Source of the DNA: Nevskia soli DSM 19509
GTDB taxonomy: Bacteria > Pseudomonadota > Gammaproteobacteria > Nevskiales > Nevskiaceae
DNA length: 64,000 nucleotides
Direction: 5' to 3'
NCBI RefSeq assembly: GCF_000711955.1
Contig: NZ_JONR01000010.1
Location: 134,375-198,374, forward strand
Shown: one piece after another, positions 53,469-62,036 of the stretch
Layout: each line of letters begins with the position of its first letter
How positions within the stretch are numbered: position 1 is the first letter of the stretch
The notes under the pieces: model-generated
What the model saw: the letters and a program-made list of their open reading frames with translations, nothing else
Databases searched by the model: none
What the model was told of the DNA's origin: nothing
Translations under genes and position numbers: made by a program

Positions 53469-54860
53469 ATGCGCAACATGCGCCGTCTGGCTGCTGCTCT
53501 GGTCTCGGGGTTGTTCCTGGTTTCCTTCGCCGCCGGCGCCGATGATGCGCAAGGCGTCGGCGCCATCAACGCCGACGGCGCGCCCTTGCCGATCGACCTC
53601 GGCGCGCCCGACGCACTGGCCGGTACGCCGAAGGGTCTCAACCTCGCCTGCGACTGGCGTCCCGCCAACGGCACGCCCACCACGGCCAGCCCCACCGGCA
53701 TCCGTTACGGCTACATCGAACTGGCGGCCGGCTATTACCAGGTGTTCCTGTCGCCGTATTTCCCGGTAGGCACGACATTCCGCATCGAAGGCCAGTATCC
53801 CAAGGCGCGCAACTTCTCCTACCAGCTCTACAACGGCCCCAATGGCGGCCTGGGTTACCTGCCCGACTACAAGGTGCAGCCCGACCCGGGCAGCCAGTCG
53901 CCGTTCAACGGCGTCAACACGCTCGATACCGCGATCCAGCCCGGCGGCCACTACACCGTCCGCATCGTCTACGGCGTCGCGCCGGCCACCCCGGCGCCGA
54001 ACACGCTCTACGTCACCGCCAAGAATTTCTCGCTGGGCAGCCAGGCGGTCTTCATCTACCGCATCTACAACGCCCTCGGCAACCTCGACGTCATCGATCA
54101 CGGCGGCGTGCCCCTGCCGACCGTGTACAAGGAAACCGCCAGCGGCGACGTGACCCTCGCCAGCCTCGACAACAAGGCGGTCTGCGACCTCGGCATCGGC
54201 CAGCGCAACCTGCGCCGCGTGGCGCGCGCCCAGCTTTCCGACATCGTCAACGCCAATCCGCAATATCCCAAGCCGATCGCGGCCAAGCCGGTGCCGGCGG
54301 CGCCGGTGTTCATGCTGCGCGACAACGCCAGCGACGTGCTGCTCAATTCCGACAACCGCTACATCTATGCCCTGCTGTCGCAGAAGCCCGGCGACCTGGT
54401 GCTGATGCGGGCCAGGGCGCCGACCTACGCCACGGGCCCCAAGGCCGGCTCCGATCCGCAGCTGCGCCACTGGTCGATCTGCCAGAACGCCTACGTCACG
54501 GTGGAGACCTACGCCTGCATCGAGGACAGCAACGCCACCATCGACAAGGACGGTTTCTTCAACATCGTCATCTCGGTGCCGGCCAAGCGCCCGGCCAACG
54601 CCGTGCCGTCGCGGGGTTTCGACTGGCTGACCTACGGCACCGATCAACAGGCCGCGCCAATCCTGCGCCACATGCTGGCCTCCCCCAACTTCACCCAGTC
54701 GGCCTTCGCCGTGCCGCAGGGCCAGGCCGCGTCGGCGCCGCTGATCATGGGCGACTACTTCCCGGTGTCGACCTATTGCGCCAACAGCGTGTTCAGCGCG
54801 CACACCAATGCCGGCGAGACACCGAAACAGGTGTTCGCCGCCTGCGCGGCGGGGCAGTAG
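53469..54860 (+). CDS. Large secreted protein of unknown function
   Basis: The ATG at 53469 has a GGAG site and gives 463 residues with a signal peptide (MRNMRRLAAALVSGLFLVSFAAGA). Mature parts include GYIELAAGYYQVFLSPYFPVGTTFRIEGQYPKARNFSYQLYNG, YLPDYKVQPDPGSQSPF and TLYVTAKNFS. These resemble uncharacterised secreted proteins with a beta-rich fold; I do not recognise a named domain. Six mature cysteines could form disulfides. It is a single gene between two other envelope genes. Confidence 0.75.
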   Translation: MRNMRRLAAALVSGLFLVSFAAGADDAQGVGAINADGAPLPIDLGAPDALAGTPKGLNLACDWRPANGTPTTASPTGIRYGYIELAAGYYQVFLSPYFPVGTTFRIEGQYPKARNFSYQLYNGPNGGLGYLPDYKVQPDPGSQSPFNGVNTLDTAIQPGGHYTVRIVYGVAPATPAPNTLYVTAKNFSLGSQAVFIYRIYNALGNLDVIDHGGVPLPTVYKETASGDVTLASLDNKAVCDLGIGQRNLRRVARAQLSDIVNANPQYPKPIAAKPVPAAPVFMLRDNASDVLLNSDNRYIYALLSQKPGDLVLMRARAPTYATGPKAGSDPQLRHWSICQNAYVTVETYACIEDSNATIDKDGFFNIVISVPAKRPANAVPSRGFDWLTYGTDQQAAPILRHMLASPNFTQSAFAVPQGQAASAPLIMGDYFPVSTYCANSVFSAHTNAGETPKQVFAACAAGQ

Positions 54861-55038
54861 GGCAAGCGCGGCGGCAGCCGGATAACGGCAGCCGCCGCAT
54901 TAATCGAAGACTCCCCGGGCCGCGCCCGCCTACAATGGGCGGGTGAGCGGCGGTGTGCCGCGGCTTTTTCCGGCCGCGGCAGGAAACTCGCCGCCGCTGC
55001 TGCACTCCAAACAAGGTCTGCCAGGCTTGGATCTCCTC

Positions 55039-57054
55039 ATGCGGCTGAAACGTGCCCCGTTGCTGCTCGTGCCCGCATTGCTTTGCGCGGCACTGCTGGC
55101 GCGCGCCGATGACGATGCCTACGCCGCCGCCCGGCAGGAATTCCTCCGCGCCTACACCCCGGCCAGCGCCATGCTGCCCGAGGGGCCGGCGCAGGACAGC
55201 GCGGCGCTGCAGGCCTATCCGCTGTATCCCTACCTCGAAGCGGCGCGGCTGCGGCGCGACCTGCGCCTGGCGCCGGATCCGAATGCCGTCGACGTGCGCA
55301 TCGCCGCCTTCATCAAGGACAACGCCGACCAGCAGGCCGCGCGCGCCTTGCGCCGCGCCTGGCTGCCCGACCTGGCGCGGCGCAAGTCCTGGTCGATGTT
55401 CAACACGCATTACGTCGATACCGGCTCCGATCCCGCCCTGCGCTGCAATGCCTTGCAGGCGCGCATCGCCCTCAACCTGACCAAGGACCTCGCGCCGGCC
55501 ATCGTCGAGCAATGGCTGACCGGCCGCGACACGCCGGCCGAGTGCGAGCCCGCATTCGACTGGCTGCGCGCGCGCAAGCTGCTGCCGCCCTCGCTGATCG
55601 ATCAGCGCGCGCGGCTGGCGCTGGCGACCGGCAATGCGCGCCTTGCGCAGAATCTGCTGAAGACGCTGCCGGCGGAGATGGCTGCGCCGCTGCGGCAATG
55701 GGCCGCGCTGATCGAGCAGCCGCAGCGCGAGATCGATCGCCTGATCGCCGGGCCGGAACTGCCGGTGGAAACGGCGGCCTTGCTGGACGGCTGGCAGCGC
55801 CTGGCGCGCGCCGATGTCGATGCGGCGTTGCAGCGCTACCAGCCGCTGGTCGATGCGCGCAAGCTCGATGCGGCCGGCGCCAGCATCGCCGCGCGTTCGC
55901 TGGCCCTCGGCGCGGCCTGGAGCCGCCGCCCGGAAGCCCTGACCTATTTCAGCCGCGTCGCCCCCGGCGATATCGACGAGCGCACCGCGGAGTGGAACGT
56001 GCGCGCCGCGCTGTGGAGCGGCGACTGGACGCGTACCGCGCAGGCCCTGGCCACGCTGTCGCCGGCGCAGCGCGAACTGCCGCGCTGGCGCTACTGGTCG
56101 GCGCGCGCCAGCGAAGTGCAGGGCGATGCCGCCGCCGCGCGCGCGGTCTATGTGCAGCTCACCGCCAACGACAACTACTACGCCGTACTGTCCAGTGCGC
56201 GCCTGGGCCAGCCGTTCGCCCCGCATCCGCAGCCGCTGGCCATCAACACCGCCATCGGTACGCAGATCGCGCAGCAGCCGCCCTTCGTGCGCGCGCACGA
56301 GCTGCTGCTGTGTGATCTCAAGTCGCTGGCCGCGGTGGAATGGCAGGTTGGCCTCGAAGGCCTCGATCCCGCCTGGCGCGTGCAGGCCGTGCCGCTGGCG
56401 CTGCGCTGGGGCTGGTACGAGCAGGCCATCGCCAGCGCCAGCAAGCAGGGTGTGTACAACGATTACCAGTTGCTCTATCCGAAGCCGTACGATGTCGCGG
56501 TGCACGCCGCCGTGGCCCTGACCCAGGTGCCTGAAGACCTGATCTACGCCATCCTGCGCCAGGAAAGCCTGTACGACGCCGAGGTGGTGTCGCGCGCCGG
56601 CGCCATGGGCCTGCTGCAACTGATTCCCGACACGGCACAGCGCGTGGCGCGGCGCTGGCAGCGTCCGTCGCCGGCACGCGGCCAGTTGTTCGATCCCAAC
56701 GTCAACGTGCCGCTGGGCAGCGCCGAGCTGCATGACCTGCTGGAACTGTTCGGCAACCAGCAGCCGCTGGCCATCGCCGCCTACAACGCCGGGCCGAACG
56801 CCGCCACGCGCTGGCTGCCGGATGCGCCGCGTGACGCGGCGGTGTGGATCGAGAACATCCCCTACAACGAAACGCGCGACTATGTGCAGCGCGTGCTGTG
56901 GCATTCGGTGGTGTTCGGCTGGCGCCGCAGCGGCGAGCCGCAGAAGGCCGATGCCTGGCTGGGGCAGATCGCGGTGCCGGCGGTGCCGCCGGCGCAGACG
57001 CAGGCCCCGGTTCTCGCCGATCCGGTGGCGCCCGATCCGGCGCCTCCGAAATGA
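55039..57054 (+). CDS. slt: Soluble lytic murein transglycosylase
   Basis: The ATG at 55039 gives 671 residues with a signal peptide (MRLKRAPLLLVPALLCAALLARA). The long alpha-helical superhelical domain spans residues 25-480. The SLT domain begins at VPEDLIYAILRQESLYDAEVVSRAGAMGLLQLIPDTA with catalytic Glu in RQES, followed by NVNVPLGSAELHDLLELFGNQQPLAIAAYNAGPNAATRW and WIENIPYNETRDYVQRVL. It cleaves peptidoglycan to anhydro-muropeptides. Its stop overlaps the cca start. A Pro-rich tail ends the protein. Confidence 0.97.
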   Translation: MRLKRAPLLLVPALLCAALLARADDDAYAAARQEFLRAYTPASAMLPEGPAQDSAALQAYPLYPYLEAARLRRDLRLAPDPNAVDVRIAAFIKDNADQQAARALRRAWLPDLARRKSWSMFNTHYVDTGSDPALRCNALQARIALNLTKDLAPAIVEQWLTGRDTPAECEPAFDWLRARKLLPPSLIDQRARLALATGNARLAQNLLKTLPAEMAAPLRQWAALIEQPQREIDRLIAGPELPVETAALLDGWQRLARADVDAALQRYQPLVDARKLDAAGASIAARSLALGAAWSRRPEALTYFSRVAPGDIDERTAEWNVRAALWSGDWTRTAQALATLSPAQRELPRWRYWSARASEVQGDAAAARAVYVQLTANDNYYAVLSSARLGQPFAPHPQPLAINTAIGTQIAQQPPFVRAHELLLCDLKSLAAVEWQVGLEGLDPAWRVQAVPLALRWGWYEQAIASASKQGVYNDYQLLYPKPYDVAVHAAVALTQVPEDLIYAILRQESLYDAEVVSRAGAMGLLQLIPDTAQRVARRWQRPSPARGQLFDPNVNVPLGSAELHDLLELFGNQQPLAIAAYNAGPNAATRWLPDAPRDAAVWIENIPYNETRDYVQRVLWHSVVFGWRRSGEPQKADAWLGQIAVPAVPPAQTQAPVLADPVAPDPAPPK

Positions 57055-58310
57055 AGGCCTACCTGGTCGGCGGCGCGGTGCGCGACGCCCTGCTCGGCCT
57101 GCCGGTGAAGGAGCAGGACTGGGTGGTGGTCGGCGCCAGCCCGGAAGACATGGTCGCCGCGGGCTACCGGCCGGTGGGCAAGGACTTCCCGGTGTTCCTG
57201 CATCCGCAGACCAAGGAGGAGTACGCCCTGGCGCGCACCGAGCGCAAGTCCGGGCGCGGCTACCACGGCTTCACCTTCCACACCGGCACCGACGTCACAC
57301 TGGAGGAGGATCTGATCCGGCGCGACCTCACCGTCAACGCCATGGCGCGCGACGAGCACGGCGCACTGGTCGATCCCTACGGCGGCCAGCGCGATCTGGA
57401 AGCGCGCATCCTGCGGCACGTCTCGCCCTCCTTCGCCGAAGACCCGGTGCGCATCCTGCGCCTGGCCCGTTTCGCCGCGCGCTTTGCGCCGATGGGTTTT
57501 CGCGTCGCCGACGAAACCATGGAGCTGCTGCGGCAGATGGTGCAGCGGGGCGAGGCCGACGAGCTGGTGCCGGAACGGGTATGGAAGGAAACCGAGCGCG
57601 CCCTCTCCGGCGACGGCCGTGTCGAGGAAGGCTACCGGCCCAGCGTCTACTTCCAGGTGCTGCACGACTGCGGCGCGCTGGCGCGGGTGATGCCGGAGCT
57701 GGCGGCGCAGTCCGGCGTGCCGCAGCGCGCCGACTACCATCCCGAGGTCGACACCCTGGTGCATACCCTGATGTGCATCGACGTCGGCGCGCGGCTGGGC
57801 TTCCCGTTGCCGGTGCGCGTCGCCGCGCTGCTGCACGACCTGGGCAAAGCAGTGACGCCGCAGGCGGAACTGCCCAGCCACCGCATGCACGACATGCGCG
57901 GACTGCCCCTGGTGGAGCAGTTCTGCGCGCGCCTGCGCGTGCCCAATGCGCAGCGCGACCTGGCCCTGGCGGTGACGCGCGACCACCTGCTGGTGCACCG
58001 CGTGCGCGAATTGCGTCCCGCCACCCTGCTGGAATTGCTGGAGCGGCTCGGCGCCTTCAAGCGCGGCGAGTTCTTCGACCAGGCGCTGGACGCCTGCCTG
58101 TGCGATGCGCGCGGCCGTCTCGGCCAGGAGAACTGCGACTACCCGCCGGTGGCCTACCTGCGCGCGGCGCGCGAGGCCGCCGTCGCGATCCAGGCCGGAG
58201 AAGTGGTCAAGGACGGCTTCAACGGCGTGGCGGTGGGCGAGGAATTGAAGAAGCGGCGCACCCAGCGGCTGCTCACCTTCCGCCAGGACAACGGGGAGCA
58301 CGGCACTTGA
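57051..58310 (+). CDS. cca: Multifunctional CCA-adding enzyme / tRNA nucleotidyltransferase
   Basis: The 419-residue protein follows the E. coli CCA enzyme closely: MKAYLVGGAVRDALLGLPVKEQDWVVVGASPEDM, FPVFLHPQTKEEYALARTERKSG, DLIRRDLTVNAMARDEHG, HVSPSFAEDPVRILRLARFAARF and ERVWKETERAL. The HD domain is present (VAALLHDLGKAVTP), indicating the phosphohydrolase-containing form. It adds or repairs the CCA end of tRNA. The start overlaps the slt stop (ATGA) and the stop overlaps the TTG start of the next gene. Confidence 0.98.
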   Translation: MKAYLVGGAVRDALLGLPVKEQDWVVVGASPEDMVAAGYRPVGKDFPVFLHPQTKEEYALARTERKSGRGYHGFTFHTGTDVTLEEDLIRRDLTVNAMARDEHGALVDPYGGQRDLEARILRHVSPSFAEDPVRILRLARFAARFAPMGFRVADETMELLRQMVQRGEADELVPERVWKETERALSGDGRVEEGYRPSVYFQVLHDCGALARVMPELAAQSGVPQRADYHPEVDTLVHTLMCIDVGARLGFPLPVRVAALLHDLGKAVTPQAELPSHRMHDMRGLPLVEQFCARLRVPNAQRDLALAVTRDHLLVHRVRELRPATLLELLERLGAFKRGEFFDQALDACLCDARGRLGQENCDYPPVAYLRAAREAAVAIQAGEVVKDGFNGVAVGEELKKRRTQRLLTFRQDNGEHGT

Positions 58311-58708
58311 GGCGCCTTGCCATGTCGGTGCTGGCATTGCTGTCGGCCTGCGCCTCCAATCCCGCATCGCTCTGCACGCCGGGACAGCAGGCCGCAATCC
58401 AGGACACGCTGTACTTCGGCACCGGCCGCGTCCACGGCGGCGCGGTCACGCCACAGGAATGGGAGGGCTTCGTCCGCGACGAGATCGCGCCGCGCTTTCC
58501 GCAGGGCTTCAGCATCCTCGAAGCGCAGGGGCAGTGGCGCAACGCCGACGGCAGCATTGCCCATGAGCAGACCCACGTGCTGCAATTGCTGCATCCGGTG
58601 GATGACAGGAGCGAGCGCGCCGTGGGTGAAATCGCCGATCGCTACAAGACGCGCTTTGAGCAGGAGGCGGTGTTGCGCGTGCGCGCCGCTGCCTGCATGT
58701 CGCTGTAG
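58307..58708 (+). CDS. DUF3574 lipoprotein
   Basis: The TTG at 58307 overlapping the cca stop (TTGA) gives MRRLAMSVLALLSACASNP, a good lipoprotein signal with positive charges; ATG 58322 is the alternative but loses them. The product is 133 residues. QDTLYFGTGRVHGGAVTPQEWEGFVRDEIAPRFPQGFSILEAQGQWRNADGSIAHEQTHVLQLLHP is the DUF3574 signature. The function is unknown; in this place it may be an envelope protein translated together with cca. Confidence 0.82.
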   Translation: MRRLAMSVLALLSACASNPASLCTPGQQAAIQDTLYFGTGRVHGGAVTPQEWEGFVRDEIAPRFPQGFSILEAQGQWRNADGSIAHEQTHVLQLLHPVDDRSERAVGEIADRYKTRFEQEAVLRVRAAACMSL

Positions 58709-58725
58709 ACGCAAGCTTTACGGCC

Positions 58726-58887
58726 ATGCGCACCCTGTTCGCCTTGATGGGCACCACCGCGGTGGGCTGGTTCGGCTGGTGGCTGGGCGCGTTGTGGGCA
58801 CTGCCCGCGGCGGTGATACTCGGCGCCGTCGGCAGTGGTGTGGGACTCTATTGGGGCAGGCGGCTGTTCGATGAATGGCTGGGATGA
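58726..58887 (+). CDS. 53-residue small membrane protein
   Basis: ATG 58726 to TGA 58887 encodes MRTLFALMGTTAVGWFGWWL, then GALWALPAAVILGAVGSGVGLYWG and the tail RRLFDEWLG. Two membrane helices joined by a short turn, with positively charged ends, are clear. It lies in a same-strand row 17 bp after the DUF3574 gene and 64 bp before the DUF350 gene. The pattern matches a family of short tandem-helix proteins, but I cannot name one. Confidence 0.6.
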   Translation: MRTLFALMGTTAVGWFGWWLGALWALPAAVILGAVGSGVGLYWGRRLFDEWLG

Positions 58888-58951
58888 AAGCGGCCGCCGC
58901 GACAGTTTGCGGTCAAGCAGTAATTGAAGATCATCGGAGTAGAGATCGTCG

Positions 58952-59353
58952 ATGGACAAATATCTGAGCAACCTGCCGGCCTTCATCGAATGGTGGAGCC
59001 TGGCCGCGTTGCTGTGCTTCGCCTTCGCCACCGTCTACGTGCTGATCACGCCGCAGCATGAGATCAAGCTGATTCGCGAGGGCAATGTCAGCGCCGCCGT
59101 GTGCTTCTGCGGCGCGCTGATCGGTTACGTGCTGCCGGTCGGTAGCGCCCTGGCCCACGGCGATAGCCTGCTCGACTTCTTCCTGTGGGGCCTGGTGGCG
59201 CTGGTGGTGCAGCTGCTGGTCTACCTGATGATGCGCCTGCTGATCCGCGACCTGACCCGCCACATCGAAGCCGACCGCGTCTCGGTGGCGATCTTCTCCG
59301 CCACCATCTCCATCTGCGGCGGCATCCTCAACGCGGCGGCGATGGTCTACTGA
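58952..59353 (+). CDS. DUF350 membrane protein
   Basis: This 133-residue protein has four membrane segments with the DUF350 pattern: LAALLCFAFATVYVLITPQHEIKLIREGNVSAAVCFCGALIGYVLPVGSAL, FFLWGLVALVVQLLVYLMMRLLI and VSVAIFSATISICGGILNAAAMVY. DUF350 is a duplicated two-helix unit that occurs in membrane-protein operons with stress or potassium-channel genes. The function is unknown. It is convergent with uppP. Confidence 0.88.
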   Translation: MDKYLSNLPAFIEWWSLAALLCFAFATVYVLITPQHEIKLIREGNVSAAVCFCGALIGYVLPVGSALAHGDSLLDFFLWGLVALVVQLLVYLMMRLLIRDLTRHIEADRVSVAIFSATISICGGILNAAAMVY

Positions 59354-59417
59354 GAAAACCCCTCTCCCGGAGGCCGAGGGGCAGGGGCGAGGGGCGCGAT
59401 CTCCCGGAGGTGAAAGA

Positions 59418-60227
59418 TCAGATCGCCGACGGCACCCGGGCCATATACACCAGCAGGGCCACGCCAACGACGATGCGGTAGATGGCGAAGGCGGTGAAGC
59501 GATGGCTGCGGATGTAGCCGAGCAACCACTTCACCGCCACGAACGCGGTGATGGTGGAGACGACGAAGGCGATGCCCAGGTCGGCCCAGTTCTCGCCGCC
59601 GGCACCGCCGTGCTTGAGCGCCTTGAGCAGCTCGTAGCCGCTGGCGGCGAACATGGTCGGGATGCCGACCAGGAAGGCGAATTCGGTGGCGGCGGCGCGG
59701 TTGCTGGTGCCCAGCAGCATGGCGATGAAGATGGTGGCGCCCGAGCGCGAGGTGCCGGGGAACATGCCCGCCACCACCTGCGCCAGGCCCACGGCGATGG
59801 CCACAGTCCAGGTAATGCGCGCGCTGTCGGCCTTCTTCGCCGCCAGCCATTCGGCCACCAGCATCCATACGCCGCCGATGATCAGGGCCCAGGCTACCGG
59901 TCCCAGCTCCTCGGGCAGCTTGAAGTGCAGCTTGCTGACCAGGAGGAAACCGAACACCGAGGTGATGAGGAAGGCGGCGATCAGCTTGAGCGAGTAGTCG
60001 CGGTTTTCCGGCTTGTGGAAGCCGCGCGTCAGTTCCCACAGGCGGGCGCGGTAGATCAGCATCACCGCCAGGATGGCGCCGGCCTGGATCACCACGTTGA
60101 ACACGTCGCTGCGCGCACCCAGGCCCAGGTGCTCGGCGATGAGCAGGTGCCCGGTGCTGGAAATGGGCAGGAATTCGGTGATGCCTTCGATCAGGCCGAG
60201 CAGGATGACTTGCAGCAGGTCGCTCAC
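59418..60227 (-). CDS. uppP: Undecaprenyl-diphosphatase
   Basis: The 269-residue integral protein has the two BacA/UppP motifs EGITEFLPISSTGHLLIAEHLG and MFPGTSRSGATIFIAMLLG. It dephosphorylates undecaprenyl pyrophosphate on the outer face of the inner membrane, recycling the lipid carrier for cell-wall synthesis, and gives bacitracin tolerance when abundant. It is divergent from the pteridine reductase gene, and a palindromic element sits in their shared upstream region 23 bp from its start. Confidence 0.96.
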   Translation of the reverse strand: MSDLLQVILLGLIEGITEFLPISSTGHLLIAEHLGLGARSDVFNVVIQAGAILAVMLIYRARLWELTRGFHKPENRDYSLKLIAAFLITSVFGFLLVSKLHFKLPEELGPVAWALIIGGVWMLVAEWLAAKKADSARITWTVAIAVGLAQVVAGMFPGTSRSGATIFIAMLLGTSNRAAATEFAFLVGIPTMFAASGYELLKALKHGGAGGENWADLGIAFVVSTITAFVAVKWLLGYIRSHRFTAFAIYRIVVGVALLVYMARVPSAI

Positions 60228-60249
60228 GATAAGGTCCGTAGAATGGTTA

Positions 60250-60302
60250 GGGTCTGTTCATAATCATTTGGACACAGCGACCAAATGATTATGAACAGGC
60301 CC
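60250..60302. mobile_element. MITE-like 53-bp palindromic element
   Basis: The two 22-bp arms (60250-60271 and 60281-60302) are complementary except at one position, with a 9-nt loop. The outer ends start GGGTCTGTTC and GGGCCTGTTC when both are read inward. TTA flanks the element on each side (60247-60249 and 60303-60305), like a 3-bp target duplication. No transposase is present, so a miniature element is proposed. Confidence 0.55.
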
Positions 60303-60351
60303 TTAGGGGTGGCGCGTCTGAAACACGCTATAACAGGATAAAGGAGCAGCC

Positions 60352-61122
60352 ATGGAATTGCGCGAGGATCAGGAGGGCGGCATGGCCTTGAGCGGCACGG
60401 CCCTGGTGACGGGCGGCGGGCGCCGCGTCGGCGCGGCCATCGTCCGCACGCTGCACGGCGCCGGCATGAACGTCGTGATCCACCATCGCGCCGCGGATGA
60501 CGACGCCCGCGTGCTGGCCGCCGAGTTGAACCTGCTGCGACCCGACTCCGCCGTAAGCCTCGGCGCCGACCTGCTGGTCGTAGAGCAGATCGAGCGGCTG
60601 GCGGAGCGGGCCGAGGCGCAGTGGGGCCGGCTCGACGTGCTGGTCAACAACGCCTCCACCTATTACGAAACGCCGCTGGGCGGCATTACCGAGCGGGCCT
60701 TCGACGACCTCGTCGGCACCAACCTGAAGGCGCCCCTGTTCCTGTCCCAGGCCTGCGCCGCGGCCTTGCGCCTGGCGCAGGGCGCCATCGTCAATATCAG
60801 CGACCTCTACGCGCGCAAGCCGCTCTTCGCGCGCGCGCCCTATTGCGCGGCCAAGGCCGGACTGGAGGCCATCACCCGGGTGCTGGCCCTGGAGCTGGCG
60901 CCGGAGGTGCGGGTCAACGCGGTGGCGCCGAGCAGCATCCTGTGGCCGATCGACGACAGCGTCGACGAAGCGGCGCAGCGGGCGCATCTGGCGCGGATCC
61001 CCGCCGGCCGGCTCGGCGGCGCGGCGTCCATTGCCGAAGCGGTACGCTACCTGGTGAGTCCCGCGGCGGCGTTCATCACCGGTACCACGCTGGCGGTGGA
61101 TGGGGGCGAGGGCCTGCTTTAG
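60352..61122 (+). CDS. Pteridine reductase-like short-chain dehydrogenase
   Basis: The 256-residue SDR protein may begin at ATG 60352 (GGAG site) or ATG 60382, which follows a stronger AGGAGG. The cofactor site is ALVTGGGRRVGAAIVRTLHGAG, where TGGGRRVG resembles the TGxxxRxG of pteridine reductases rather than the common TGxxxGIG. LVNNASTYYETP, VNISDLYARKP and YCAAKAGLEAITRVLALELAP complete the core, ending in ITGTTLAVDGGEGL. It probably reduces a pterin (FolM-like). A folB-like gene lies nearby on the opposite strand, which supports a pterin role. Confidence 0.85.
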   Translation: MELREDQEGGMALSGTALVTGGGRRVGAAIVRTLHGAGMNVVIHHRAADDDARVLAAELNLLRPDSAVSLGADLLVVEQIERLAERAEAQWGRLDVLVNNASTYYETPLGGITERAFDDLVGTNLKAPLFLSQACAAALRLAQGAIVNISDLYARKPLFARAPYCAAKAGLEAITRVLALELAPEVRVNAVAPSSILWPIDDSVDEAAQRAHLARIPAGRLGGAASIAEAVRYLVSPAAAFITGTTLAVDGGEGLL

Positions 61123-61218
61123 AGTTGCTGCGGAAGACGCGGACGGGCAAAGCCGCCGTCCGGGACTACGGGGTCGGCATTCTCACGTAACATCCCCGGT
61201 TTGACGGAGTGCAAGTAG

Positions 61219-61512
61219 ATGACGCAGGAAGAAGCAGGTCTCATGCTTGCCATGCAACGCGCGCTGCTGTCGCGTGTGCCGCACTCGCTGATCGCGGTGT
61301 CGGTCGAACTCGACTACGACGTGGTCCGTGTCCGCAACATTTTCGACAGTACGGGGACCGAGGACGAAAAAGGCTTGCTGAGCGAAGCCGGCACGGAACT
61401 GATCGGGGAGTTTTCCGAGTCCTACCGGATCGAGGAGGAATTCCTGGTGGTCGAAGAGCGTTCGGAAATGGAACATCTTTCCTCGCTGGTCTTCCTGCGC
61501 TACGAGCCCTGA
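61219..61512 (+). CDS. Small acidic protein of unknown function
   Basis: This 97-residue protein has a GGAG site 7 bp upstream of its start. It is acidic (FDSTGTEDEKGLLSEAGTELIGEFSESYRIEEEFLVVEERSEME) with a beta-rich pattern and no cysteine. I do not recognise a family. It stands between the pteridine reductase gene and the convergent folB-like gene and could be a standalone regulator or immunity-type protein; neither is shown. Confidence 0.65.
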   Translation: MTQEEAGLMLAMQRALLSRVPHSLIAVSVELDYDVVRVRNIFDSTGTEDEKGLLSEAGTELIGEFSESYRIEEEFLVVEERSEMEHLSSLVFLRYEP

Positions 61513-61543
61513 TTGGGGCTGCCGCCCGCAAGCCTGCGCCGGG

Positions 61544-62011
61544 CTACTTGCCCTTCTTCGCACTCCTGCCTTTCTGCGCAGCGGGCTTCTTCCCGGCTGC
61601 CGCTGTTTCCACGCCGCGCGTGTGGCGCCGCCGGAACAGCTCGACGCCGGCGCCGTGCGTTTCATTGAAGATGTCCGGCTTGAGCAGGGACACGCGCACC
61701 GCGTCGACGCGCTCGTCCTCGAAGCCGAACTCCACCAGCTCCTCCGCCAGCGTTTCCAGCAGCGGCGTATGCGCCTTCCGCTCCCAGGCGCGGACGTAGT
61801 TGCGCACGCGATCGTAGTCGATCACTTCGTAGAGACCGGCAGGGCGGCGGGGCGGATTGAGTGCGTACAGCTCCACTTCCACCCAGAGCCGCGTCGGCTT
61901 TTCCGGGTGCAGTTCCCAGGGATGCAGGCCGACCTGCACCTCCACCTCGATCCGGCGCAAGCGCGCACAGATGTAGTCGTCCGGCGGCAGCCTGTCGCGC
62001 AAGTCGCTCAT
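61544..62011 (-). CDS. Dihydroneopterin aldolase/epimerase-like protein (FolB/FolX family)
   Basis: The 155-residue protein contains DYICARLRRIEVEVQVGLHPWELHPEKPTRLWVEVELY and RPAGLYEVIDYDRVRNYVRAWERKAHTPLLETLAEELVEFGFEDERVDAVRVSLLKPDIFNETHGAGVELFR, the tunnelling-fold FolB/FolX pattern. The Tyr and Glu of the active site (IDYDRV and HTPLLETLAEEL) are present. It could be a dihydroneopterin aldolase of folate synthesis or a dihydroneopterin-triphosphate epimerase; the nearby pteridine reductase slightly favours the second. A Lys/Ala-rich tail ends the protein. Confidence 0.85.
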   Translation of the reverse strand: MSDLRDRLPPDDYICARLRRIEVEVQVGLHPWELHPEKPTRLWVEVELYALNPPRRPAGLYEVIDYDRVRNYVRAWERKAHTPLLETLAEELVEFGFEDERVDAVRVSLLKPDIFNETHGAGVELFRRRHTRGVETAAAGKKPAAQKGRSAKKGK

Positions 62012-62036
62012 TGTCTGTCTCTCCTCTTCTTCTTGT

